Assembly (NCBI RefSeq): GCF_016598535.1
Contig: NZ_CP066779.1
Location: 744,001 to 808,000 of the forward strand
Length of the DNA: 64,000 nt
Reading direction: 5' to 3'
Origin: Rhodococcus sp. P-2
GTDB lineage: Bacteria; Actinomycetota; Actinomycetes; Mycobacteriales; Mycobacteriaceae
Shown: positions 9,326 to 18,921 of the stretch, piece by piece
How the letters are laid out: each line of letters opens with the position of its first letter
Numbering within the stretch: the stretch's first letter is position 1
Translations under genes and position numbers: made by a program
The notes under the pieces: generated by a model
What the model was told of the DNA's origin: nothing
Database searches by the model: none
The model's input: only the letters and a program-made list of their open reading frames with translations

Positions 9326-9479
9326 GTGTCCTCCAAGTCCTCGCGTGGCCGGCAGGGGTCTCCCGTCGACCAGTGTCACGCTATTCGAGCACCACGTGTC
9401 GCGCAGTGCTTGTACCAGATTACTTGCGTCCGGTGGTCCGCTTCGCCACACCCTCGGACCACGGTTTAGGCTTGTGCCC

Positions 9480-9950
9480 GTGTCGATTTATGCCGCCTAC
9501 GGTTCCAACATGCATCCCGAGCAGATGTTGTTGCGCTGCCCACACTCGCCCATGTCCGGGACAGGGTGGCTGCGAGGCTGGCGCCTGACCTTCAGCGGCG
9601 AGGACCTCGGCTGGGAGGGGGCTCTCGCCACCGTGGTCGAAGACCCCGACTCCAGTGTTTTCGTGGTCCTCTACGACGTCCCGGAAGAGGACGAAGTGAG
9701 TCTGGACCGCTGGGAAGGTGCCGAACTGGGACTGCACCGCAAGATCCGAGTGCGGGTCGACACGGCGGGCGACGCGGTACTTGCGTGGCTCTACGTCATG
9801 GACGCGTACGAAGGTGGACTACCGTCGGCCCGCTACATCGGCGTTATGGCCGACGCGGCCGAAATCGCCGGAGCGCCGGCCGAGTATGTACGAGAGTTGC
9901 GGACGCGAAACAGCCGCAACGTCGGTCCGGGTAACGGAGTGACCGACTAG
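9480..9950 (+). CDS. Gamma-glutamylcyclotransferase-like (AIG2/GGCT fold) protein
   Basis: 156-residue protein. The N-terminus IYAAYGSNMHPEQM carries the YGSN loop of the GGCT fold, which binds the gamma-glutamyl group, and later acidic residues (EEDEVSLDRWEG) could supply the catalytic Glu. It is divergent from lpdA, as is Rv3304 in M. tuberculosis. I chose GTG 9480 because the fold begins immediately after it; GTG 9474 is an alternative and neither has a strong ribosome site. The biochemical substrate is unknown. Confidence 0.72.
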   Translation: MSIYAAYGSNMHPEQMLLRCPHSPMSGTGWLRGWRLTFSGEDLGWEGALATVVEDPDSSVFVVLYDVPEEDEVSLDRWEGAELGLHRKIRVRVDTAGDAVLAWLYVMDAYEGGLPSARYIGVMADAAEIAGAPAEYVRELRTRNSRNVGPGNGVTD

Positions 9951-9963
9951 AGCGCTCGCCTGC

Positions 9964-11040
9964 TCACAGCAGCAGGAAATACGCGAGTACTGCCAGTGCT
10001 GCGAGTACGACCACAATCGTCAGGCCGACGAGAATACGCTTCGAACCGCGCGACTCCGATTCGCCTGAGACAACTGCAGTTTCCGGCTCGGCTGTTGCCA
10101 CCCCGGCTACGGTTTCAGCCGCCACCTTCTCGCGTCCCAGGGTGTCGAACACCTCGGTGACGTCGTGTGAAGGCGGCAAGCCGATCGGCACGATCGTGTG
10201 CGACGTCGAGGTGAATCCGGCAGCGAGGATCGCGGCCCCCAGCGCGGCGGACTGCTCGGGTCCTGGACCGAGTTCACATCGGACACCGAGCTTTTCGGCG
10301 ATACCGGCAGCTATGGACATCATGGCTGCTTTGTCTGTCGCCGGCTCCCCGTCACCGGTGACGACGACGGCGTCCAGGTTCTCCGGCATCCAACCGAATG
10401 CACCCAGTGCCGTCGCGAGGCGTGAACTCGGCGAACTCCCGTCGCCCGCAAAGCCGAACGCGCGGCCGGCCGCGACACCAGAACGCACCAGCGTGACTGC
10501 TGCCCCGGTGTCGTCTACGTGATAAATGCCGATGAGCGTGCCGGCGAGCGCTGCGATTTCCGACTCGAACCACGCCGACACAGCCTCGGCATCCGAGACG
10601 AGTGTGACCCGTTCGAGGCCCGCGTAGACCAGGGAGTCCTTCATGAGGGCAGCAGTGGACGAGTCCCAGCGCGACGGGTACGTGGCGACGATGTCGGGGG
10701 CTCCCCCGCTCCGCCCACCACGATCGGGCAGCGGTTCGCATTCCTGCAACAGACAGCGAATCGAGGTCGCCACCAAATCCTCGGCGCGGTAACGAGTATC
10801 GGCCGTTCCAGCGACGCCGCTCGGGTCCCCGACGCGGCCGACAAAGCCTGACCAGCTCTCGGCGAACTCACGGCCGGCGCCCAGTTGCTCGGTGCCGCCG
10901 AGCACCGTCGTTCCATCCTTGCGTTGATTGAGGATCGTGTCCCTGACCAATACCACCGGATCAGCCGAACCCGGATCGTTCGACGCAACGACAGCCGTCG
11001 ACACCAATGTGCCGATTCGCACTCCCACACCTATGGACAT
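9964..11040 (-). CDS. Hsp70/actin-like ATPase-fold protein with C-terminal membrane anchor
   Basis: 358-residue protein of uncertain function. It starts with an ATPase-fold-like strand (GVGVRIGTLVSTAVV), has VTLVSDAEAVSAWFESE and VVVTGDGEPATDKAAM resembling the DnaK/actin second subdomain, and ends in a single membrane helix (about 335-358) reached through a low-complexity linker. The short ATPase core lacks an Hsp70 substrate domain. This suggests a membrane-tethered, nucleotide-sensing or degenerate Hsp70-like protein. It is convergent with the GGCT-like gene (13-bp gap). The actinobacterial homologues I recall are annotated only as Hsp70-family or hypothetical. Confidence 0.55.
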   Translation of the reverse strand: MSIGVGVRIGTLVSTAVVASNDPGSADPVVLVRDTILNQRKDGTTVLGGTEQLGAGREFAESWSGFVGRVGDPSGVAGTADTRYRAEDLVATSIRCLLQECEPLPDRGGRSGGAPDIVATYPSRWDSSTAALMKDSLVYAGLERVTLVSDAEAVSAWFESEIAALAGTLIGIYHVDDTGAAVTLVRSGVAAGRAFGFAGDGSSPSSRLATALGAFGWMPENLDAVVVTGDGEPATDKAAMMSIAAGIAEKLGVRCELGPGPEQSAALGAAILAAGFTSTSHTIVPIGLPPSHDVTEVFDTLGREKVAAETVAGVATAEPETAVVSGESESRGSKRILVGLTIVVVLAALAVLAYFLLL

Positions 11041-11095
11041 GCCCGTACCTTCACTCGAACGACACGAAAAACGGTACCCCCGACGGGAACCGGAA

Positions 11096-12244
11096 CTATC
11101 CCAGAACCAGGCTCGTCAGAACCTTCACACCGACGCCGAGTGCACGCTCGTCGAGATCGAACGTGGGTTGGTGGATGTCGAGCTGATCGCCTTCACCAGA
11201 CCACACACCGAGCCGCGCCATGGCACCCGGCACAGTCTCGAGGTACCACGAAAAGTCTTCGCCACCACCGGATTGCGGGGTGTCGGCCAAAGCATCCTGT
11301 CCGACGGTCGCGATGGCGTCCTCGAACATCCGAGTGGACACCTCGTCGTTGACGACCGGTGGCACTCCGCGACGATAGTTGAGTTGGTAGCGAACTCCGG
11401 TGGGTGCGAGCAGTCCGTGGACGATTTCTTCCACGAGCGGTTCGAGCAACTCCCACGTGTCGTGATCGCCCGTACGGACCGTGCCCGTCATCATGCCGGT
11501 CTGCGGAATCGCGTTGGGCGCCTGACCTGCACTGACCGCGCCCCACACCATGACGGTGCCGGTGCGCGGATCGATACGGCGGCTGAGCATTCCCGGCAGC
11601 CCGGTCACGACTGTGCCGAGTGCGTAGATGAGATCCGTGGTCAGGTGCGGCCTCGACGTGTGCCCACCCGGAGAATCGAGGACGACCTCGATCGTGTCGG
11701 CAGCCGAGGTGATCGCGCCCAGACGCATGCCTACCTGGCCTGCCTCCAGTCGCGGATCGCAGTGCAGAGCAAAGATTCTGGACACGCCGTCGAGCGCACC
11801 CGCGGCGATGACGTCGAGTGCGCCGCCCGGCATGACTTCCTCGGCGGGCTGAAAGATCAGCCGAACCCCGACGGGAAGTTCGGGCAACGTGGCCAGAGCC
11901 AATCCGGCGCCGAGCAGGATGGTGGTGTGGGCGTCGTGGCCGCAGGCATGGGACACACCGGGGACCGTGGACGAGTACGTCGCTCCGGTCGCCTCCTGCA
12001 TAGGCAGAGCGTCCATGTCGGCGCGAAGTGCGATTCGTGGACCATCCGGTCCGATGTCGCACGTGAGACCGGTGCCACCGGGAAGGATCTTCGGTGACAG
12101 CCCAGCGGCAGTGAGGCGGGTGGCGACGAATTCGGTGGTCGCGTACTCGCGGCGAGCCAACTCCGGGTTGGCATGGATGTGTCGACGCCACGCGACGAGG
12201 TCGTCGGTGTGCGCGTGAATCCACGTATCGATTGCCGCGTTCAC
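11096..12244 (-). CDS. M20-family amidohydrolase (AmiA/AbgA-like)
   Basis: 382-residue zinc peptidase-fold hydrolase of the M20D/aminoacylase group, probably cleaving N-acyl or N-aminobenzoyl amino acids. Metal-site motifs are RADMDALPM, SHACGHDAHTT and QPAEEVMPGG. The lid domain follows around GGHTSRPH. The GTG start at 12244 overlaps the stop of the upstream M20 gene (GTGA) and is preceded by AAGGGG. It corresponds in position to amiA1 (Rv3305c). With the next gene it forms a paralogous pair; such pairs can act as heteromers (AbgA/AbgB) or separately. Confidence 0.85.
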   Translation of the reverse strand: MNAAIDTWIHAHTDDLVAWRRHIHANPELARREYATTEFVATRLTAAGLSPKILPGGTGLTCDIGPDGPRIALRADMDALPMQEATGATYSSTVPGVSHACGHDAHTTILLGAGLALATLPELPVGVRLIFQPAEEVMPGGALDVIAAGALDGVSRIFALHCDPRLEAGQVGMRLGAITSAADTIEVVLDSPGGHTSRPHLTTDLIYALGTVVTGLPGMLSRRIDPRTGTVMVWGAVSAGQAPNAIPQTGMMTGTVRTGDHDTWELLEPLVEEIVHGLLAPTGVRYQLNYRRGVPPVVNDEVSTRMFEDAIATVGQDALADTPQSGGGEDFSWYLETVPGAMARLGVWSGEGDQLDIHQPTFDLDERALGVGVKVLTSLVLG

Positions 12245-13401
12245 CGGCGATCTACCCCTTCCAACAGACGGGCGCGTTGTTCTGGATCGGACGCTACCCG
12301 GACAGCAGTGCGGGCCAACGCAATTGCACCGTCGACTACCGCTCGATCTGCGGAGGAGGTGATACACGCAGCCGCGAACTCCGGCTGATGTGTCACTGCC
12401 CCCGATGAATCCAAGCCTATGACCGGGTGAATTCCCGGAATCACATTGGTCACATTACCCATATCCGTACTACCCAGTGGACGGGAGCGCTCCCATTCCG
12501 CTGCCAGTGGCACCCGTCCGAGATCGACGATCTGTTCACGGTACGCCGCAGCCAGCCACGGGTCGGGGGTCAACTCGGTGTAAGTAGGCGATACCGTGCG
12601 GATTTCGTGGGCGCACCCGGTGCCGAGCGCTCCAGATGCGAAGCAGGCGTCGGCACGCTCGGACAGATTGGCCAACGACGCGGCCGTTTCGGCACGCAGG
12701 TAGTAGAGCAATTCGGACCGAGCCGGAACGATGTTGGGAGCCGTGCCGCCGTCACTGACGATTCCGTGAATCTGCTGACCTGGCTGCAGGTGCTGACGCA
12801 ACAGACCGACCGCCACCTGCGCGAGCGTCGCCGCATCGGCGGCATTGCGACCGAATTCCGGCGCAGCAGACGCGTGCGCCTCGCGACCGTGATAGCTCAC
12901 GGCGATGTCCGCCAAGGCCAGCGAGGTGGCACCGATGATGTCGATCGGTCCGGGGTGAACCATCATGGCCGCGCCGACGCCGTCGAATGCACCACGCTCG
13001 AGCATCAGGACCTTGCCGCCACCGGTTTCCTCCGCCGGAGTACCGATCACTCGGACGGTGATCCCCAGTTCATCGGCGACGGTAGCCAACGCGATGCCGG
13101 CCCCGACCGCGGCGGCGGCAATGATGTTGTGCCCACAGGCATGACCGATCTCGGGCAGCGCGTCGTACTCGGCGCAGATCGCGATGACCAGTTCTCCGCT
13201 GCCGTAGGTGGCATCGAAGGCCGTCGGCAGGTCGACGATCCCGTCGGTGACCGCGAAACCGTGCTGCGCCAGCAGGTCCGACACTTTGGCAGCGCTGCGA
13301 AACTCCTCGAAGGCGAGTTCCGGGTCGCTGTGAATCGAATGCGACAGCGCAATCAGATCGGCCTCTACGGACCTGACTGCGCTGTCGACATTCTGGTTCA
13401 C
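12241..13401 (-). CDS. M20-family amidohydrolase (AmiB/AbgB-like)
   Basis: 386 residues, paralogue of the following gene. Metal-ligand motifs are CAEYDALPEIGHACGHN and TPAEETGGGK; MVHPGP and HASAAPEFGRNAADA belong to the dimerisation domain of the ACY1L2/AbgB type. GTG 13401 has GGGTGAG some 11 bases upstream. It is translationally coupled to the AmiA-like gene by a 4-bp overlap and lies 12 bp after the enoyl-CoA isomerase gene, so three genes probably form one unit. Position matches amiB1 (Rv3306c). Confidence 0.85.
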   Translation of the reverse strand: MNQNVDSAVRSVEADLIALSHSIHSDPELAFEEFRSAAKVSDLLAQHGFAVTDGIVDLPTAFDATYGSGELVIAICAEYDALPEIGHACGHNIIAAAAVGAGIALATVADELGITVRVIGTPAEETGGGKVLMLERGAFDGVGAAMMVHPGPIDIIGATSLALADIAVSYHGREAHASAAPEFGRNAADAATLAQVAVGLLRQHLQPGQQIHGIVSDGGTAPNIVPARSELLYYLRAETAASLANLSERADACFASGALGTGCAHEIRTVSPTYTELTPDPWLAAAYREQIVDLGRVPLAAEWERSRPLGSTDMGNVTNVIPGIHPVIGLDSSGAVTHQPEFAAACITSSADRAVVDGAIALARTAVRVASDPEQRARLLEGVDRR

Positions 13402-13413
13402 GCGATCATTGTC

Positions 13414-14112
13414 TCACCCGAAGGAGAAGTTGCTCTTGTCAGTCACCTGAGCGAGGTCCGCAAGAGCATCGCGGTGGATGCCTGCCTTGATTCCCGCCAA
13501 GTTCTTGCCGTGAGTCGACGTCAGTGCGGACGCCTTGGCCACTGCTGCGGCGAGCACTCCCTCGCCGTCGACCGTTTCCTGCACGATGCCGGCAGCGAGC
13601 GCGTCGGCACCGCCGAAGCGACGCCCTGTCGTCATGGCGTCGACTGCCGTCTGCTTGGGCAGACGACTGTTCAACAGCGCGGACATCCCGACTGTGAACG
13701 GCATGTTCAGTCCGACCTCGGGGAGGCAGTAGAAGCCGCGGTCCGCGCGCATGATCTGGAAGTCGTGCGAGGAGGCGAGCATCGCACCGGCGCCGAATGC
13801 GTGCCCCTGCACGGCCGCGACCGTGGCCATCGGGAAGGTCAGCAAACGGCTGTAGATGGTGTGGACCTTGTCGAGGTAACCGGGCAGACCGTCGAGATTG
13901 CCGAAGATCCACGTCGTGTCCAGGCCGTTCGTGTAGAACTTGCCCGTCGCCGTCGTTACCAGGGCCGCCGGCCCCTCGTGCGCTTCGACCTCGTCCAACT
14001 TGCTGTGAACAGCGTCGATCCACTCGGGACCGAAGCGGTTCTCGTTGTCCGTTTCGCCCTCGTTGCCGAGGTACAGGATGAATACGTCGCCGTCGCGTTC
14101 GAGATAAGGCAT
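13414..14112 (-). CDS. Enoyl-CoA hydratase/isomerase (crotonase) family protein
   Basis: 232 residues with a crotonase fold. [15 protein letters not shown] forms the oxyanion hole; [12 protein letters not shown] lacks the paired acidic residues of classical hydratases and is closer to delta3,delta2-enoyl-CoA isomerases. [12 protein letters not shown] is the acyl-CoA loop. I place the start at ATG 14112 (MPYLERDG); TTG 14136, behind GGGTGAG, is an alternative adding eight residues. It is divergent from the purine nucleoside phosphorylase gene with a 67-bp spacer. Fatty-acid oxidation is the likely setting; nothing in the neighbourhood specifies a substrate. Confidence 0.8.
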   Translation of the reverse strand: MPYLERDGDVFILYLGNEGETDNENRFGPEWIDAVHSKLDEVEAHEGPAALVTTATGKFYTNGLDTTWIFGNLDGLPGYLDKVHTIYSRLLTFPMATVAAVQGHAFGAGAMLASSHDFQIMRADRGFYCLPEVGLNMPFTVGMSALLNSRLPKQTAVDAMTTGRRFGGADALAAGIVQETVDGEGVLAAAVAKASALTSTHGKNLAGIKAGIHRDALADLAQVTDKSNFSFG

Positions 14113-14179
14113 GGATGGGAGAGTAACGCCCGCCAACTCACCCGGCGAACCGACCCGACTCCTCAGTAGGGTTGCTCAC

Positions 14180-14977
14180 ATGGGAACGATCGCCGAGGCC
14201 GCCGCCGCTGCTCTGTCCGCCATGACTGGCTCTTCGTCACCGTCAGTCGCCATCGTGCTCGGGTCGGGGTGGACCGATGCCGCAGACGTCTTCGGTGACG
14301 CCGGTGCGGACGTGACAGCTGAAGTCTCGATGGCGGATCTGCCTGGGTTCGCCCCACCGTCCGCCCTCGGCCATGCGGGCACCATTCGTTCGGTGCGCGT
14401 CGCAAACACAGAAGTCCTGCTGCTGCTCGGGCGCGCGCATGCGTACGAGGGTCACGATCTCGCCACCGTCGTCCACCCGGTCCGGACAGCCATTGCGGCC
14501 GGCGCCGACACGGTCATTCTCACCAATGCGGCCGGCGGTATCCGCGAGGACTACGCAGTGGGGCAACCGGTGCTGATCAGTGACCACCTGAATCTGACGG
14601 CCCGCTCCCCCCTCGTCGGCGCGGAGTTCGTCGACCTGGTCGACGCCTACTCGCCCGAGCTGCGCGCGCTGGCTCGCTCGATCGACCCGGGCCTTGCCGA
14701 GGGCGTCTACGCCGGCCTTCCCGGACCGCACTACGAGACTCCGGCCGAGATTCGAATGCTTCGTACGCTCGGCGCCGATCTGGTCGGCATGTCGACGGTT
14801 CACGAGACCATCGCGGCCCGCGCGCTCGGCGCCCGGGTGCTCGGCATCTCGATGGTCACCAATCTGGCCGCCGGAATCACGGGCGCCCCGCTCGATCACC
14901 AGGAAGTGCTGGCGGCAGGCAAAGCATCGGCGGCCCGGATGGGAGTGCTGCTGCGCCAACTGGTCGAACAGCTGTGA
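14180..14977 (+). CDS. punA: Purine nucleoside phosphorylase (trimeric type)
   Basis: Phosphorolysis of (deoxy)inosine and guanosine to base and (deoxy)ribose 1-phosphate. The 265 residues match trimeric PNPs. VLGSGWTD is the phosphate loop, [10 protein letters not shown] and [11 protein letters not shown] contact the nucleoside, and MSTVHET plus [10 protein letters not shown] complete the site. ATG 14180 is preceded by TAGG; a longer frame starting at 14111 adds unrelated residues. Its stop overlaps the pmmB start (GTGA), so the released pentose 1-phosphate and the mutase are made together. Position equals Rv3307. Confidence 0.94.
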   Translation: MGTIAEAAAAALSAMTGSSSPSVAIVLGSGWTDAADVFGDAGADVTAEVSMADLPGFAPPSALGHAGTIRSVRVANTEVLLLLGRAHAYEGHDLATVVHPVRTAIAAGADTVILTNAAGGIREDYAVGQPVLISDHLNLTARSPLVGAEFVDLVDAYSPELRALARSIDPGLAEGVYAGLPGPHYETPAEIRMLRTLGADLVGMSTVHETIAARALGARVLGISMVTNLAAGITGAPLDHQEVLAAGKASAARMGVLLRQLVEQL

Positions 14978-16566
14978 CACCACAGAACGTCACCGAGTGG
15001 ATCGACGCCGATCCGGACCCCGTCACTCGCGCCGAACTAGCAGCACTCTCGGAACATGAACTGGCCGAACGATTTTCCGCACCACTGGCGTTCGGCACTG
15101 CTGGCCTCCGCGGGCCAGTGCGCGGCGGCCCCAACGGCATGAACCTCGCGGTCGTCATCCGAACCACGGCCGGTCTGGCGGCCTGGCTGACAGCTCGCTG
15201 CCAGGGCGGGTCCCGCATCGTCGTCGGCCGCGACGCCCGGCGCGGTTCCGAGGAATTCGCTCTCGCTGCCGCCGAGGTCATGGCGGCGGCCGGGTTCGAG
15301 GTGACCCTGCTCCCCCGCCCACTGCCGACGCCTCTTGTGGCGTTCGCGGTGCGCAGGCTCGGGGCAGCGGCAGGTATCCAGATCACCGCCTCCCACAATC
15401 CTGCCGCCGACAACGGCTACAAGGTGTACCTGTCGGGTGGGGCGCAACTCGTCTCCCCCGCCGATCGTGAAATCGAGAGCGAGATCGCCCGCGTCGGTGG
15501 TGCTGCCGACGTCCCTCGAGTCTCGGTGATTCCAGCTGACGAATCGCTGGTCGAGGCATACATCGCCCGCGTCGCGACCCTTCCCCACGGTAGCTCCCGC
15601 TCGGCCCGAATTGCGCTCACGGCGATGCATGGCGTCGGCGGCGAAACTGCGATATCAGCTCTGCGAGCAGCAGGATTCGAGGACCTGCACGTCGTGGCGG
15701 AGCAGTTCGATCCCGACCCCACGTTCCCGACCGTCGACTTCCCCAACCCCGAAGAGCCCGGCGCGGCCGACCGCCTGCTCGCACTGGCCCGAAGAGTCGA
15801 CGCTGATCTGGCGATCGCACTCGACCCGGATGCCGACCGCTGCGCCGTCGGAGTTCGCGACGGTGATCAGTGGCGCATGTTGCGCGGCGACGAGACCGGG
15901 GTGCTCCTGGCCGACCACGTGCTGAGCACGGCGCCCGAAGATTCGTTGGTGGCGACGACGATCGTCTCCTCGACTCTGCTCTCGAAGTTGGCGAAAGCTC
16001 GCGGAGCGAGGTTTGCGCAGACACTCACCGGGTTCAAGTGGCTCACGCGCGCCGGCGACGGACTGGTTTACGCCTACGAGGAAGCAATCGGGCACTGCGT
16101 CGATCCGGATGTGGTGCGAGACAAGGACGGAATCTCGGCTGCCGTACTGGTGGCCGACTTGGCTGCCACCCTCACGAACAGCAACCGAACCCTGTTGGAC
16201 GTGCTGGACGACTATGCCGTCGAATTCGGACTGCATCGCGGGGACCAAGTGTCCCGCCGCGTCGAGGATTCGAGCGACATCGCGGACATGATGAAACGAC
16301 TACGCGCCGATCCGCCTGGCCGACTCGCGGGCGAGCCGGTCACGATCGAGGACTTGGCCGAAGTTCGCGGCGGTATGCGCACCGACGCAGTGATGTTCGA
16401 CGGACCGTCGATCCGCGTGGTCGTTCGACCGTCCGGAACCGAGCCCAAGCTCAAGTGTTATCTCGAAGTTGTCGTCCCGGTCGCGAACCGCGGCGACCTC
16501 GCGACCGCCCACGAGGCGGCGAAGGCCCGGCTGGCCGAACTCCGAACCTTCGCCCTTTCGCTCTAG
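14974..16566 (+). CDS. pmmB: Phosphohexomutase / phosphopentomutase-like (PmmB)
   Basis: 530-residue alpha-D-phosphohexomutase. The catalytic phosphoserine is Ser140 in [15 protein letters not shown], the Mg loop is [10 protein letters not shown], the sugar-binding loop is [15 protein letters not shown], and the phosphate loop is [12 protein letters not shown]. Length and context match PmmB (Rv3308). Coupling to the nucleoside phosphorylase makes ribose 1-phosphate to ribose 5-phosphate conversion a plausible physiological role; phosphomannomutase is the traditional label. Its last four bases (CTAG) are shared with the convergent upp stop. Confidence 0.92.
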   Translation: MTPQNVTEWIDADPDPVTRAELAALSEHELAERFSAPLAFGTAGLRGPVRGGPNGMNLAVVIRTTAGLAAWLTARCQGGSRIVVGRDARRGSEEFALAAAEVMAAAGFEVTLLPRPLPTPLVAFAVRRLGAAAGIQITASHNPAADNGYKVYLSGGAQLVSPADREIESEIARVGGAADVPRVSVIPADESLVEAYIARVATLPHGSSRSARIALTAMHGVGGETAISALRAAGFEDLHVVAEQFDPDPTFPTVDFPNPEEPGAADRLLALARRVDADLAIALDPDADRCAVGVRDGDQWRMLRGDETGVLLADHVLSTAPEDSLVATTIVSSTLLSKLAKARGARFAQTLTGFKWLTRAGDGLVYAYEEAIGHCVDPDVVRDKDGISAAVLVADLAATLTNSNRTLLDVLDDYAVEFGLHRGDQVSRRVEDSSDIADMMKRLRADPPGRLAGEPVTIEDLAEVRGGMRTDAVMFDGPSIRVVVRPSGTEPKLKCYLEVVVPVANRGDLATAHEAAKARLAELRTFALSL

Positions 16567-17192
16567 CGGGGTCCGAACTGCCGATCGCCGGCGTCACCGA
16601 GACCGGGGACGATGAAAGCGTTCTCGTCGAGTCCGTCGTCGATGCTCGCGATGACCAGACGGACCGGGTGGCCGGACGCTGCCAACGCGTCGACGCCGGC
16701 CGGAGCGGCCACAACGCACACTGCCGTGACATCGGTCGCGCCACGCGCAACCAGCAAGTCGATGGTGTGCACCATCGAACCACCGGTGGCGAGCATCGGA
16801 TCGAGCACGAACACGGGGATACCGGACAGATCCGCCGGCAAGGATTCGAGGTACGGAACCGGCTGATGCGTCTCTTCGTCTCGTGCCATTCCGACGAAGC
16901 CGACGCCGGCCGACGGAATCAGCGCACTCGCCTGTTCGACCATCCCCAGACCGGCCCGCAGCACGGGGACGAGCAACGGCGGCTTCGCGAGCCGGATGCC
17001 CGTCGTCGCAGCTACCGGGGTGTCGACCGGGAACTCCTCGACCTCCGCGTCACGCATGGCCTCGTAGACCAGCATGTGCGTGAGCCTACGAAGTGCGGAA
17101 CGAAAAGTCGCGTTCTCACTGCGTGCGTCACGCATTGTGGTCAAGAGGGCCGCCGCGAGCGGATGGTCGACTACGTGCGTTTGCATGACCAT
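16563..17192 (-). CDS. upp: Uracil phosphoribosyltransferase
   Basis: Converts uracil and PRPP to UMP in pyrimidine salvage. 209 residues; the PRPP loop is [14 protein letters not shown], uracil-binding residues are in the C-terminal [10 protein letters not shown] and [10 protein letters not shown], and RAGLGM is the conserved early loop. I chose ATG 17192 over 17186 because GAGGA lies 9 bases upstream. It is convergent with pmmB, sharing the tetranucleotide CTAG that carries both stop codons. Confidence 0.96.
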   Translation of the reverse strand: MVMQTHVVDHPLAAALLTTMRDARSENATFRSALRRLTHMLVYEAMRDAEVEEFPVDTPVAATTGIRLAKPPLLVPVLRAGLGMVEQASALIPSAGVGFVGMARDEETHQPVPYLESLPADLSGIPVFVLDPMLATGGSMVHTIDLLVARGATDVTAVCVVAAPAGVDALAASGHPVRLVIASIDDGLDENAFIVPGLGDAGDRQFGPR

Positions 17193-17267
17193 CAGAATAG
17201 TTCCTCGGGAACCGGGGCACCCCGCGCGGCGTCCAAGAAGGAGTAAGCGCAACGGGGGGACGACAAG

Positions 17268-17582
17268 TTGACAAATCTGGATCTGGACACCGAAAGCATC
17301 GCGGAGTTCGCTGCGCGGTTGGGCACTGTGGCCGACAACGTCGCCCAAGCGCGACAGGACGCGGCGGGCGGCGATCACCGGGCTCTGGCCGCTGTTCTGG
17401 GGCTGATCGGCAGCGACTTCATCGGTGTCGCGGGCCGGGCACAACAAGCGCACATCGACGACATCGATCGACTGTCCGCTGTGATTTCCAGTGTCCAGTC
17501 GGCCACCCGCGACGCCCACGCCACCTATCTCGACTCCGAGGAATCGGTACGAACGACTCTCGCTGAGGCTGGACGCTCATGA
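17268..17582 (+). CDS. EspC/WXG100-like small helical protein
   Basis: 104-residue, all-helical protein without signal peptide, starting at TTG 17268 after a GGGGGG ribosome site. [19 protein letters not shown] is a typical first helix of EspC/ESX-secretion-associated proteins; [12 protein letters not shown] fills the turn region and the second helix continues to the end. A strict WxG is missing. Stop and next start overlap (ATGA), so it is coupled to the NlpC/P60 gene. By analogy it could be a type VII secretion partner of that hydrolase (inference). No ESX core genes are in the window. Confidence 0.6.
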   Translation: MTNLDLDTESIAEFAARLGTVADNVAQARQDAAGGDHRALAAVLGLIGSDFIGVAGRAQQAHIDDIDRLSAVISSVQSATRDAHATYLDSEESVRTTLAEAGRS

Positions 17583-18571
17583 TCGACGTCGACGCTCTCG
17601 CACGACCGATCATCGATTTGGTCGACACCGTCGGGACCGGTGTTCCCAGCGCCGGTGGACCCGACGCCGGTATCCGAATCGCTTCGGACGTCCTCGAGAT
17701 CGCATACCGATTGGGAAGCGCTGCTCTGAGCGAACTCGCGTCCTCGCAGAGTTCGTCGACTGCACTCACTGCGGCGGTGACCACAACCGAGCAGACGCAG
17801 GCGTCGACGCGAAATCTCGCCGATCGTGGGAGCGACATCGCCGGTGTCGTGGACGAAGCGACAACATCGGTGTCCGCGGGAATGACCGAACTCGGTGAGA
17901 TTCTTCAGTCCTTTCTGACCCTCGCGATCAAGGCCGGACCGACGCTCATGACGCCGACAGGGCAATTGATGTTGCTGTCGGCCGCGTTGGAGCACCTCGG
18001 ACGCGCGGTATCGGTAATCGAGCGGGTACGCGGTGAGCTGTCCGGGTCGACCGAGAAGATGTCCGCGCTGATCCCACCCGTCCCGATACCCGAACCCGCG
18101 CCTGGCGCATCCGGTTCTGCGAGTGGTTCCGGTGCCACAGGTGTTTCCGGTGCCACAGGTGGCTCCGGTTCCACAGGCGGAGTAGAGGTTGAACTTCCCG
18201 ACGGATCGACAGCCACCGCACCGAACGCCGAGGCCGCTGCCGCCGTACGCAACGCACTCACTCAACAGGGTGTCCCCTACGCCTGGGGAGGGACGACACC
18301 CGGAGTCGGCCTGGACTGCAGCGGGTTGACGCAATGGGCGTACGGCCAGGCCGGAGTCGACATTCCGAGGTTGGCACAGGAACAGGGAATCGGGAACCAG
18401 ATCGATCAGAACAATCTGATGCCGGGCGACCTCGCGGTCTGGGACGGTCACGTCGCGATGGTGATCGGCGGCGGCCAGATGATCGAGGCCGGCGATCCCG
18501 TCGAGGTAAGCGCCATCCGAACCACGAACAGCGGCATGGGCTTTCACGGCTTCTACCGTCCGACGGAATGA
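17579..18571 (+). CDS. NlpC/P60 peptidoglycan hydrolase with ESX-like N-terminal domain
   Basis: 330 residues in three parts: a helical N-terminal domain (1-165) resembling type VII substrates, a Pro then Ser/Gly/Thr repeat linker (about 166-201), and a C-terminal NlpC/P60 domain (about 215-330). Catalytic Cys247 is in GLDCSGLTQWAYG and His291 in DGHVAMVIGGG, so the enzyme looks active; the expected reaction is cleavage of peptide cross-bridges in cell wall. No Sec or Tat signal is visible, which with the EspC-like partner suggests ESX export (inference). It is coupled by ATGA at both ends. It occupies the place of sapM (Rv3310) in the mycobacterial order. Confidence 0.8.
   Translation: MIDVDALARPIIDLVDTVGTGVPSAGGPDAGIRIASDVLEIAYRLGSAALSELASSQSSSTALTAAVTTTEQTQASTRNLADRGSDIAGVVDEATTSVSAGMTELGEILQSFLTLAIKAGPTLMTPTGQLMLLSAALEHLGRAVSVIERVRGELSGSTEKMSALIPPVPIPEPAPGASGSASGSGATGVSGATGGSGSTGGVEVELPDGSTATAPNAEAAAAVRNALTQQGVPYAWGGTTPGVGLDCSGLTQWAYGQAGVDIPRLAQEQGIGNQIDQNNLMPGDLAVWDGHVAMVIGGGQMIEAGDPVEVSAIRTTNSGMGFHGFYRPTE
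18128..18181 (+). repeat. Three in-frame 18-bp tandem repeats (Ser-Gly-Ala/Ser-Thr-Gly linker)
   Basis: Units 18128-18145, 18146-18163 and 18164-18181 encode SGATGV, SGATGG and SGSTGG in the linker of the NlpC/P60 protein. The first two differ at two bases. Such a run can change copy number and so linker length. Confidence 0.85.
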
Positions 18572-18921
18572 CAGGAAACATGTCCGAGAACATGCGTGAA
18601 TCACCGCCGATCATCACAGCCGTCGCCGTCAACCGATCTGGAACCATCGCAGTCCGCGCCACGGAGCACGCCGTTCCCGTGGACCTGCGGATCAGCCAGG
18701 ACGAACTGCGGTACGGCGGGGAACGGTTGGCGCAACAGATACTCACGCTGTGCTCGAAAGCGGCCGTCGAAGCCGGCGCCCTCCATCGTGTGGAGCTCGA
18801 GGCGACCGGCGTTCCGGCGGCGATTCTCGATCGACTCGGTCTCGCGACCCGAGACGAACTGGCCGATGTCGACGCCGCCGAGGATCAGAGCCTTCCGTCG
18901 AGCTGGATGCGTTCGCTGTGA
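18568..18921 (+). CDS. Hypothetical protein of the EspC-NlpC cassette
   Basis: 117-residue protein, unrecognised. It has no signal peptide or membrane segment. An N-terminal beta-rich part (TAVAVNRSGTIAVRATEHAV) is followed by helices (YGGERLAQQILTLCSKAAVEAG). ATG 18568 overlaps the NlpC/P60 stop, and its own stop overlaps the next start. The fixed position between a putative ESX substrate and a YbaB-like protein suggests an accessory, chaperone or immunity role; this is inference only. Confidence 0.65.
   Translation: MTGNMSENMRESPPIITAVAVNRSGTIAVRATEHAVPVDLRISQDELRYGGERLAQQILTLCSKAAVEAGALHRVELEATGVPAAILDRLGLATRDELADVDAAEDQSLPSSWMRSL

Noticed and set aside
12427..14169. 580-codon plus-strand frame, and similar long frames at 61055-62350 and 62046-63722
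   Set aside because: They oppose the M20/crotonase genes, the DHA1 exporter and icd. All are low-complexity Arg/Gly/Asp-rich translations typical of shadows in GC-rich DNA.
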